Source: Deltaproteobacteria bacterium
Lineage (GTDB): Bacteria; Chloroflexota; Dehalococcoidia; Dehalococcoidales; BS750m-G39
Direction: 5' to 3'
NCBI GenBank assembly: GCA_013202445.1
Contig: JABMRW010000107.1
Span: forward strand, 1-6,582
Length of the DNA: 6,582 bases
Numbering within the stretch: the stretch's first letter is position 1; every line of letters starts with the position of its first letter. The notes under the pieces are model-generated. The model was not told the DNA's origin and did no database searches. It was given only the letters and a program-made list of their open reading frames with translations. Both the position numbers and the translations under genes were made by a program. This document shows, piece by piece, positions 1-4,786 of the stretch.

Positions 1-172
1 GAATAAAAGCAAAAGAACCGGCACCACAAGCAGCTACCGCTACTATTGGTAGTGTTTCGCCAGCCAGGAATGCCCTACCAGCGGTATAGAGAGTTGCCAT
101 AGCAATAAGCAATCCTTTGATGAACAAGATCCATACTGATATGTTAATAATAGTTTTGAAAACGGGTGGCAT
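1..172 (-). CDS. Small membrane protein, N-terminal part (cut by window edge)
   Basis: The first 57 codons of a minus-strand gene are visible; the rest lies beyond the left edge. It begins MPPVFKTIINISVWILFIKG. Two hydrophobic stretches, about residues 8-27 and 43-57, suggest at least two membrane segments joined by a short loop containing TAGRAFLAGE. The ATG at 172 is preceded by a strong ribosome binding site (AAGGAGG, eight bases before the ATG), which fixes the start. A hairpin and a candidate promoter lie just upstream, so the gene may be transcribed separately from the redox operon to its right. I do not recognise the family, and no function can be given. Confidence 0.7.
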   Translation of the reverse strand, partial: MPPVFKTIINISVWILFIKGLLIAMATLYTAGRAFLAGETLPIVAVAACGAGSFAFI

Positions 173-208
173 TTACTCCCTCCTTATTTCTTTTTTATCC
201 TACCCACA

Positions 209-238
209 AAAGAGGGGAGCCTCTCGGCTCCCCTCTTT
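209..238. terminator. Perfect 13-bp hairpin (copy 1 of a repeated terminator)
   Basis: The arms at 209-221 and 226-238 pair perfectly (AAAGAGGGGAGCC with GGCTCCCCTCTTT) around a four-base loop, which reads GAGA on the minus strand. On the minus strand the stem ends in TTTT then GTGGG, a short U-tract. It could end the redox operon read from the right, or sit in the leader of the left-edge gene. The core is identical to the hairpin at 3562-3583, and flanking bases also match, so it belongs to a dispersed repeat. Confidence 0.6.
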
Positions 239-258
239 ATAACCTTAAATTACTACCT

Positions 259-274
259 ACCACTGCACAAACAT
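259..274 (-). repeat. 16-nt exact copy of the dnaN 3' end
   Basis: The minus strand reads ATGTTTGTGCAGTGGT followed by AG. It would encode M-F-V-Q-W then a stop, exactly how DnaN in this window ends. The 16 bases match 4789-4804 exactly. In both places a G/C-rich hairpin follows within a few dozen bases. Upstream of the match only weak similarity remains (an ATGCC a few bases before). This is either a scar of an old dnaN-tail duplication or part of a dispersed terminator repeat. Confidence 0.55.
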
Positions 275-296
275 TCTTGGGCATGTATGTGTTTCC

Positions 297-326
297 ATCG
301 TAACATTAGCATCTCACGATAGTCAA
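297..326 (-). promoter_or_regulatory. Candidate sigma-70 promoter for the left-edge gene
   Basis: On the minus strand a TTGACT -35 box (321-326) is followed after 18 bases by TACGAT (297-302, four of six consensus positions). The transcript would run through the hairpin at 209-238 before reaching the ATG at 172. That places the hairpin either as an attenuator-like leader element or as a terminator of the upstream operon. The -10 match is only fair. Confidence 0.4.
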
Positions 327-348
327 GATTGAAAAAGACAAACTATTA

Positions 349-528
349 CTAGAACAGGAAAACCTTTTCGGGGGGCAGGCCAGCACTCCTCCCCGGGAGT
401 TCAAACCATGGCTTACAATGGCCTTTACCTGAAATACCTTCCTGCACCTTTTTGTTAAGATGTTTCTTCAGAAAACGCAGTGCCTCTTTCTCGTTAAAAG
501 AGACGGCGGTTTTTCTTATCTCCAGCAT
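349..528 (-). CDS. Unrecognised 59-residue protein at the end of the redox operon
   Basis: A short open frame begins with ATG at 528 and ends with TAG at 349. It is preceded by AAGGAGAG, seven bases before the ATG, a good ribosome binding site. It lies 27 bases after the stop of the CcdA-like gene on the same strand, so it is probably the last gene of that operon. The protein starts MLEIRKTAVSFNEKEALRFL and has a charged, probably helical first half (residues 12-30). A GHCKPWFELPGR segment (residues 36-47) carries its only cysteine (Cys38). There is no signal peptide or membrane segment, so it is probably cytoplasmic. I do not recognise a family. The His-Cys pair beside a thiol-redox operon hints at metal or thiol chemistry, but that is inference. 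Confidence 0.6.
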   Translation of the reverse strand: MLEIRKTAVSFNEKEALRFLKKHLNKKVQEGISGKGHCKPWFELPGRSAGLPPEKVFLF

Positions 529-555
529 CTTGTAACTCTCCTTTTTGTATGAACT

Positions 556-1251
556 CTACAACAGGTAGATGAACAGGTATATACCCACCCCTATTAAGAT
601 TACCCCCGCCGCCTTCTTGGAATAGCTGGAAAAGTTACTTATCCCTCTGGACTCAAGCACCCTCTGGGCGAAGCCTGCCGAGATACCGGCGCCGAGCACC
701 AGCACCCAGTGTCCCAGAGCATAAGCCAGGAGCAGCCCGCCGCTGTAGGCAATCTCCTTCTGAGTGGCGGCAAAGGTTAATATTACCGCCAGCACCGGGG
801 TGGCGCAGGGTGAAGCCAGTATTCCGAAGAAAAGGCCCATCAGGAAAGCCCCGATCAGTGCCCTTTTCTTGGGCATAAATCGCTGTGAAATGCCGATATT
901 AAGATTCAATACTTCTGATAGTAGAAGATATAGTCCCAACAGAATAGCCACCGGGGGCAGCACATAGTTCCAGAAACCGCCGACATCGCCAAACAGTCTG
1001 CCCATAGCGCCGGCTATTATACCCAGAACAGTGAAGGTTATGGTCAGGCCAAGGACAAAGACCAGCGAATATTGAATGGCCTTCCGCTGTGAACCTTCAG
1101 CATAGCCGCCGACGTAGCCGATGACAAGCGGTATCATCGCCAGGACGCAGGGGCTGGCGCTGGAGATGATGCCTGCTAAGAAGCAAGCTGGAAAAGCCAG
1201 CCAGCCCTGGTTCTGGATAATATCGCCTATATTTGCCAGAAGACCTTCCAT
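556..1251 (-). CDS. ccdA: CcdA/DsbD-type transmembrane thiol electron transporter
   Basis: This 231-residue integral membrane protein of the CcdA family carries reducing equivalents from cytoplasmic thioredoxin across the membrane to an outward-facing thioredoxin-fold partner. Two hallmark half-sites are present, SASPCVLAMIP (Cys35) and LASPCATPVL (Cys149), each a Cys next to Pro at the start of a repeated three-helix unit. About six membrane segments are visible, with a basic loop PKKR (127-130) before the second half. Its length is normal for the stand-alone family rather than full DsbD. The ATG at 1251 comes one base after the stop of the thioredoxin-like lipoprotein gene (TAG-T-ATG), so translation is probably coupled. 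That lipoprotein is its likely partner. The family also serves cytochrome c maturation, but no cytochrome gene is in view. Confidence 0.88.
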   Translation of the reverse strand: MEGLLANIGDIIQNQGWLAFPACFLAGIISSASPCVLAMIPLVIGYVGGYAEGSQRKAIQYSLVFVLGLTITFTVLGIIAGAMGRLFGDVGGFWNYVLPPVAILLGLYLLLSEVLNLNIGISQRFMPKKRALIGAFLMGLFFGILASPCATPVLAVILTFAATQKEIAYSGGLLLAYALGHWVLVLGAGISAGFAQRVLESRGISNFSSYSKKAAGVILIGVGIYLFIYLL

Positions 1252-1252
1252 A

Positions 1253-1693
1253 CTACTCTATCCCCATATTCTCTAATTGGGTAATTATCTCTTCCTTGGG
1301 TAAGAAACCAACGTGCCTGGTTACCTCGTTGCCACTACCGTCAAAGAATATCTGGGTGGGTATTGCCATTATCCCATACTGTCTGGTCTGATCCATATGG
1401 TCGTCAATTTCCACGATTACAACATTCAGCTTCCCTTCATATTCCGTAGCCAGTTCTTCAAGGATTGGCTTCATCTCCTTACAGGGAACGCAGATTCCAC
1501 GCCCGAACTCGGCTATTGTCGGCAGGCCGCTGGATAGAGCCTGCTCGAGTGGTATTGAGGCAAGGTCTAGGTTCGGCTGATTATCATCAGGAGTTGGAGG
1601 CGCAGTAGACGTACAACCCACCATTAACAACAGGCATATTGATAGCACTATCCATACCGGGGAGTACCTTCGAATGACACTTACTATTTTCAA
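1253..1693 (-). CDS. Thioredoxin-fold lipoprotein with a CVPC active site
   Basis: This is a 146-residue membrane-anchored thioredoxin-like protein. An N-terminal hydrophobic stretch ends in a lipobox, LMVGC (Cys27), so the mature protein is probably a lipoprotein facing outward. A low-complexity linker rich in Pro, Asp and Asn follows, then the thioredoxin fold with the dithiol motif CVPC (68-71) and a cis-proline in AIPT (Pro112). The usual Trp before the first Cys is replaced by Ile, and the middle residues VP differ from the common GP. The start is TTG at 1693, because an AAGGAG ribosome binding site lies six bases before it and the next in-frame Met is inside the signal peptide. It lies 10 bases after the mini-thioredoxin gene and directly before the CcdA-like gene. 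The likely role is reducing or isomerising disulfides outside the membrane with electrons from CcdA. Confidence 0.82.
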   Translation of the reverse strand: MKIVSVIRRYSPVWIVLSICLLLMVGCTSTAPPTPDDNQPNLDLASIPLEQALSSGLPTIAEFGRGICVPCKEMKPILEELATEYEGKLNVVIVEIDDHMDQTRQYGIMAIPTQIFFDGSGNEVTRHVGFLPKEEIITQLENMGIE

Positions 1694-1703
1694 CAGAAAC
1701 TCC

Positions 1704-1946
1704 TTATCTTAATGCGGTTGTGATGAAGGTAGCCACCTCAGCCTTGGTGGGCACCCGCCCTGAGCAGACCAGCTTTTCATCAATCACCAGTCCGGGTGTG
1801 GTCAGGATGGGGTATTCCATTATCTTTTTCATGTCCTTTATTTCTTCGACTTCAGCATCGATGCCCAGTTCCTTAACCACTTCCCTTGTCGTCTTCTCAA
1901 GCTGATGGCAGCGGGCGCAACCCGGCCCAAGAACCTTGATTTTCAT
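1704..1946 (-). CDS. Mini-thioredoxin of the redox-active disulfide protein 2 family
   Basis: This 80-residue cytoplasmic thioredoxin/glutaredoxin-like protein has the motif GPGCARCHQL. The redox pair is Cys10 and Cys13, placed right after the first beta strand as in the TIGR00412 family (redox-active disulfide protein 2). A conserved TTPGLVID segment supplies the cis-proline (Pro51) beside the active site. The start at 1946 has a strong ribosome binding site (GAGGAGGT, six bases upstream). These small proteins often sit beside ArsP_1/DUF318 permeases and ArsR regulators, as here. It lies 20 bases after the permease stop. It may reduce a metalloid or a permease cysteine before export, or feed electrons to CcdA. 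Which of these it does cannot be read from the sequence. Confidence 0.85.
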   Translation of the reverse strand: MKIKVLGPGCARCHQLEKTTREVVKELGIDAEVEEIKDMKKIMEYPILTTPGLVIDEKLVCSGRVPTKAEVATFITTALR

Positions 1947-1966
1947 CCTATTACCTCCTCATAAAT

Positions 1967-3004
1967 TTACTGAGCTATTAACCCGAAAATATAACCGGTG
2001 ATGGTAGCGAAGATTACTACCAGACTCACATAGGTAAGCGTCTTCTTTGTACCCATGATACCGCGGATAACCAGCATGTTGGGCAATGAGAGTGCTGGTC
2101 CGGCCAACAACAGGGCCAACGTCGGCCCCTTCCCCATGCCCAGATCCATAAAGGCGCTGATGATGGGTACCTCGGTAAGCGTGGCAAAGTACATCAGTGA
2201 TCCAAGGAAGGAAGCGATGAAGTTGGCAAAGAGGCTATTACCGCCTACCCAGCTGGTGACCGCTTCCTGAGGGACAAAGGTGGTGATGATACCAGCTACA
2301 AACACGCCAGCCAGCAGCCAGGGCACAATGAGGCGGACAAAGCGCAGCGTCTCCTTCATCCATATGCCGATTTCACCCTTGGTAAACCAGCGCCAAAGGA
2401 TTATCCCCAGGGCTGCCAGCAGTATGCCGGTTGCAATCCAATTCTGTGACGCGGCGAATACCAGGATGCCCACCATCACGGCGAAAAAGACAATCTGCTG
2501 CCACCAGGGCTTGGCGGACGGGTCGGCCTCCAGGGCATCGAAGGCAGCTGAATCCTTGAGCGACTCTTCCTTACGGTAGATGAGAGCCATAATCAGACCG
2601 ATACAGGCAGCAAAGACGACAGCACCAACAGCCCTGGCCAAACCCAGGTCAAAGCCCAGGATACGGGCAGTGTAGACAATGGCCAGGACATTGATTGCCG
2701 GGCCGGAGTAGAGGAATGCCACCGCGGGGCCAATGCCAGCGCCCCGCTTATAGATACCGCCGAAAAGCGGCAGCACGGTGCAGGAGCAGACGGCCAGAAT
2801 GGTGCCCGATACCGAAGCAACACTGTAAGACACGAGCTTGTTAGCCTGAGGACCGAAGTATTTAATCACCGAGGCCTGTGAAATAAATACGGCAACAGCA
2901 CCGGCGATAAAGAAGGCCGGCACGAGGCAGGTGAGCACATGCGCCGAGAGGTACGCCAGCAGCGCATCCCATCCACCCTGTAGTAAGCTCAGAAAAATGT
3001 CCAC
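1967..3004 (-). CDS. Permease of the ArsP_1/DUF318 family, probable metalloid exporter
   Basis: This 345-residue membrane protein is built of two related halves. Each half carries a signature: AVCSCTVLPLFGGIYKRGAG (72-90) then YSGPAINVLA in the first, and LTEVPIISAF then LAGPALSLPNML in the second. A hydrophilic, probably cytoplasmic loop near residues 144-166 separates the halves. The layout is that of Pfam ArsP_1 (PF03773, formerly DUF318). Some members export trivalent organoarsenicals such as methylarsenite, but many are uncharacterised. Cys26, Cys73 and Cys75 are candidate metal-contacting residues. The start is GTG at 3004, with AGGA ten bases upstream. A palindrome matching the arsR operator and a perfect TATAAT lie just before it. 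The arsR neighbour supports an arsenic-type substrate, but the substrate is inferred. Confidence 0.83.
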   Translation of the reverse strand: MDIFLSLLQGGWDALLAYLSAHVLTCLVPAFFIAGAVAVFISQASVIKYFGPQANKLVSYSVASVSGTILAVCSCTVLPLFGGIYKRGAGIGPAVAFLYSGPAINVLAIVYTARILGFDLGLARAVGAVVFAACIGLIMALIYRKEESLKDSAAFDALEADPSAKPWWQQIVFFAVMVGILVFAASQNWIATGILLAALGIILWRWFTKGEIGIWMKETLRFVRLIVPWLLAGVFVAGIITTFVPQEAVTSWVGGNSLFANFIASFLGSLMYFATLTEVPIISAFMDLGMGKGPTLALLLAGPALSLPNMLVIRGIMGTKKTLTYVSLVVIFATITGYIFGLIAQ

Positions 3005-3017
3005 GATAATTCTATCC

Positions 3018-3040
3018 TATAATGCGCATTAAAGCATATA
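3018..3040. promoter_or_regulatory. Second ArsR-type operator, before the permease gene
   Basis: In the 51-base gap between arsR and the permease, the minus strand has a left arm TATATGC, eight bases, and a right arm GCAT-TATA (one extra T). It matches the operator upstream of arsR at 16 of 19 aligned positions. A perfect TATAAT (3040-3045) overlaps its upstream edge by one base, in nearly the same geometry as at arsR, but no good -35 box stands in front of it. It suggests the permease and downstream genes have extra repression, or a secondary promoter under the same control. Confidence 0.6.
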
Positions 3041-3055
3041 TTATAGCTAAAAAAA

Positions 3056-3430
3056 TTAGGCTGGAGCCCTTCCGGTTCTTATCCTGTCAGCACAGCTCGG
3101 GCCTACCCGCTCCGCCTTCTTAAGCCTCTCGCGGTCCAACTCAACTGCCTTATTTCCTTCCAGAGTCCTGGTCACTGCGTGTACCAAGTCCGTTAGGTAA
3201 TCCTGCATACCATCTTTGTCAATGGAGTAGAGCGACCACAGGCCATTCTTTCTCAGCTTCAGGAAACCGGCATCGTAGAGTGCCGCCAGATTACGCGAGG
3301 CTCTGGTCTGCGAGATGTCCAGTGCCTGCATTACCTCGCAGACGCAACACTCCCGCTCCAGGAGAATATTAAGTATCCTGAGCCTGGTATCATCGGAAAG
3401 GGCTTTAAATGCCTTAACTGCGTCTCTCAT
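3056..3430 (-). CDS. arsR: ArsR/SmtB-family metalloid-responsive repressor
   Basis: This 124-residue winged-helix transcription factor fits the ArsR family. It opens with FKALSDDTRLRILNIL (residues 8-23), the standard first helices. Next comes ERECCVCEVMQAL, where Cys29 and Cys31 align with the CVC metalloid site of the classic arsenite-sensing ArsR and Cys28 is an extra thiol. The recognition helix is in ISQTRASRNLAALYDAG, followed by the wing near KNGLWSLYSI. A further Cys113 near the C-terminus could be a third ligand. The ATG at 3430 has AGGA six bases upstream. Repression of its own promoter is likely, because a perfect 7-bp-arm palindrome overlaps the -10 box. Binding of As(III), Sb(III) or a methylated arsenical would release it. 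The exact ligand is not certain, since CxC sites in this family also sense other thiophilic metals. Confidence 0.9.
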   Translation of the reverse strand: MRDAVKAFKALSDDTRLRILNILLERECCVCEVMQALDISQTRASRNLAALYDAGFLKLRKNGLWSLYSIDKDGMQDYLTDLVHAVTRTLEGNKAVELDRERLKKAERVGPSCADRIRTGRAPA

Positions 3431-3451
3431 TGTTTATCCTGGTTTGGCAAG

Positions 3452-3473
3452 TATATGCGCTTCTAAGCATATA
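3452..3473. promoter_or_regulatory. ArsR operator at the arsR promoter
   Basis: A 22-bp element has perfect 7-bp inverted arms, TATATGC and GCATATA, around an 8-base centre. It begins in the last three bases of the -10 box and covers the likely transcription start, an ideal place for autorepression. A near copy stands before the permease gene at 3018-3040, which makes both likely to be real binding sites. Confidence 0.7.
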
Positions 3474-3500
3474 GTAACAAAGGGTTTGCTTCTTTGTCAA
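3471..3500 (-). promoter_or_regulatory. Promoter of the arsR redox operon
   Basis: On the minus strand a perfect TTGACA (3495-3500) is separated by 18 bases from TACTAT (3471-3476), a four-of-six -10 match. The expected start of transcription is about 35 bases before the arsR ATG. The arsR operator starts inside the -10 box, as expected for a repressed promoter. Confidence 0.7.
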
Positions 3501-3556
3501 TGAATTGTGGCTACGTAATGAAGCGTAAAGTCACAAAACATCAGATTGTTAAATTT

Positions 3557-3583
3557 AAAAAAGGGGAGCCTCTCGGCTCCCCT
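3557..3583 (-). terminator. Intrinsic terminator (copy 2 of the repeated hairpin)
   Basis: The arms AGGGGAGCC (3562-3570) and GGCTCCCCT (3575-3583) pair around a loop reading GAGA on the minus strand. On that strand the stem runs into TTTTTT (3562-3557), a strong U-tract. No intact minus-strand gene lies just upstream to be terminated, and the flanking bases up to about 3606 match the hairpin at 209-238. It may protect the arsR promoter from readthrough, or be a dispersed repeat. Confidence 0.65.
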
Positions 3584-3794
3584 CTCTATAACCTCTAGTT
3601 ACCACCTCATCCCCCCAATAAAAAAGGAACCTTTTTATCAAAGCCACAATTCGCTATTTTGTGTGATACCGGCTGGATGTCGACAATCTATTATTTTATT
3701 GTCCTATTTGACCGTAATCCCCCAAAAGTGCTATAGACAAATATCGGGCGTTACATCTAATATTAGACTAGGATATTCTCCCGGGATTAATAAT
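3584..3794. other. A+T-rich gap with no gene seen
   Basis: Between the hairpin and the decayed NERD gene no convincing coding frame, promoter or RNA gene is visible. The plus-strand open frame that crosses it has no family-like sequence before about 3795. One short A/T hairpin (AAAAAG-GAAC-CTTTTT, near 3621-3636) is weak. The first 20 bases or so still resemble the dnaN-tail repeat. Confidence 0.6.
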
Positions 3795-4186
3795 GTGGGA
3801 TTAGAAGCGATATTTAAGGGATGGACGGGCGAATTAAAGACCAAGTTTATCAATGGTCTATTCCTTATGGTCTATTCCTTAATGAACAATATCAAATTTT
3901 TAACAACGTAATTATCCGGACTGAACGTGGTTCTACACAAATAAATCATATAATAGTCTCCAAAGGTAGCATTTTTAATGGGAAATTTAAAAACTACATC
4001 CAGAGCAAAAATATTGCACTTCTCTCACCGGACGAAATAGGTTCAATTCGCTCAGATTTAACTTGGGCAAAAGCTAGCGCAGGCTTTTTAGGTGGTTGGC
4101 GCCATAGCAAAGAGCTTAAGAATAGATACAGCAGTGCCACGACTTGTCCCAAATGTGAAGGAGGTGATGTCAATATAGTAGGATAG
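3795..4186 (+). pseudogene. Decayed NERD-domain (nuclease-related) protein gene
   Basis: Two overlapping plus-strand frames together read like a NERD-domain protein. The first (to about 3866) gives FKGWTGELKTKFINGLFL, matching the family's opening K-G-x-x-G-E pattern. The second gives NEQYQIFNNVII, then TERGSTQINHIIVSKGSIF, matching the core normally written TQIDHI. A 14-bp tandem duplication at 3854-3881 causes the shift between them. After GSIF the usual ETK catalytic strand and the central region are absent, and the sequence jumps to NGKFKNYIQSKNIALLSP, typical of the later part. The end, TCPKCEGG, is the first half of a zinc ribbon that stops at 4186 without its second Cys pair. The core Asp is Asn. 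The product cannot be an active nuclease. The exact 5' limit is uncertain. Confidence 0.7.
3854..3881 (+). repeat. 14-bp perfect tandem duplication inside the NERD pseudogene
   Basis: TGGTCTATTCCTTA occurs twice back to back (3854-3867 and 3868-3881). Fourteen is not a multiple of three, so the duplication shifts the reading frame. Deleting one copy joins the upstream NERD-like frame exactly to the downstream one. The two copies are still identical, so the event looks recent relative to other decay in the gene. Confidence 0.9.
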
Positions 4187-4232
4187 ACTGAAGATTAAAA
4201 GCTTACACTCAAAGATAAAGGAGGCTTATAAA

Positions 4233-4667
4233 ATGAAAAGGAAAAATTTCAGTATCTTGTTTGCCACGGTGCTGGTGTTGAGTCTCAGCCTGATACCAGT
4301 AGTGCCAGCGATGGCAAATGGTGGGGGCAATGGTGAGGTCATTGAAGTCTTGATCGACATCAAGCCGGGCAGCGAGGACAACTGCATCAACCTGGAGTCC
4401 AAAGGGGTGGTGCCGGTGGCAGTGTTGACCACCGATGGCTTCGATGCCAGTGACGTTAACCCGGGTACAGTGGTGTTCGCCGAATATGTTTCGTGGGTGC
4501 GCTGGGTCATGTGTGATGTGGACGGCGACGGGGACTTGGATATGCTATTCCACTTCAAGACGCAGCTCCTCGACCTTGATGAGAGCAGCACTGAGGCTAC
4601 CCTTACTGGCGAGACCACTGATGGGCAGCTCATCGAAGGCACGGACGTGGTGAAAATGGTGCCCTAA
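4233..4667 (+). CDS. Secreted protein with a calcium-loop-like motif
   Basis: This is a 144-residue exported protein. An N-terminal signal peptide (MKRKNF, hydrophobic core, likely cut after VPAMA, residue 28) leads into a Gly/Asn linker. One domain follows, opening VLIDIKPGS and INLESKGVVPVAVLTT and ending TEATLTGETTDG and EGTDVV. I recognise this as a domain common in secreted and cell-surface proteins of environmental bacteria and archaea, of no known biochemical role. DVDGDGDLD (95-103) resembles an EF-hand or dockerin calcium loop. Two cysteines in the mature part (51 and 94) could form a disulfide. The start is fixed by AAAGGAGG, eight bases before the ATG. The gene converges on dnaN and shares its terminator. 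No promoter stands out upstream. Confidence 0.8.
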   Translation: MKRKNFSILFATVLVLSLSLIPVVPAMANGGGNGEVIEVLIDIKPGSEDNCINLESKGVVPVAVLTTDGFDASDVNPGTVVFAEYVSWVRWVMCDVDGDGDLDMLFHFKTQLLDLDESSTEATLTGETTDGQLIEGTDVVKMVP

Positions 4668-4741
4668 GGCAAGTGAAGTTTAACTCTGGTTGCCACGACG
4701 GTGCGTGCTAAGGTAACTGACTAGTAGAGAGCCGAACACGA

Positions 4742-4765
4742 AAGGGGGGCACTTCTGCCCCCCTT
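4742..4765. terminator. Shared bidirectional terminator between the secreted-protein gene and dnaN
   Basis: The arms AAGGGGGGCA (4742-4751) and TGCCCCCCTT (4756-4765) pair perfectly over 10 bp with a four-base loop. It lies between two converging genes, 21 bases past the dnaN stop and about 75 bases past the secreted-protein stop. U-tracts are short on both sides, but the stem is very stable. Its position after the dnaN tail parallels the hairpin and dnaN-like tail at 209-274. Confidence 0.7.
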
Positions 4766-4786
4766 CACTGTTTAGTTAAAATTTAG

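Noticed and set aside
237..284. A 15-codon minus-strand frame (starts MPKNVCAV) ending at the hairpin, like an attenuator leader peptide
   Set aside because: Its ribosome binding site is poor and it has no run of regulatory codons. The same bases are better explained as a dnaN-tail-like repeat.
3621..3636. A/T-rich hairpin AAAAAG-GAAC-CTTTTT as a terminator
   Set aside because: The stem is short and mostly A-T pairs, and no gene ends just before it on either strand.
3546..3794. Plus-strand open frame running from the second hairpin toward the NERD relic as a separate gene
   Set aside because: It starts inside the hairpin repeat and has no recognisable residues until the NERD-like part near 3795. 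It is most likely chance readthrough in A+T-rich DNA.
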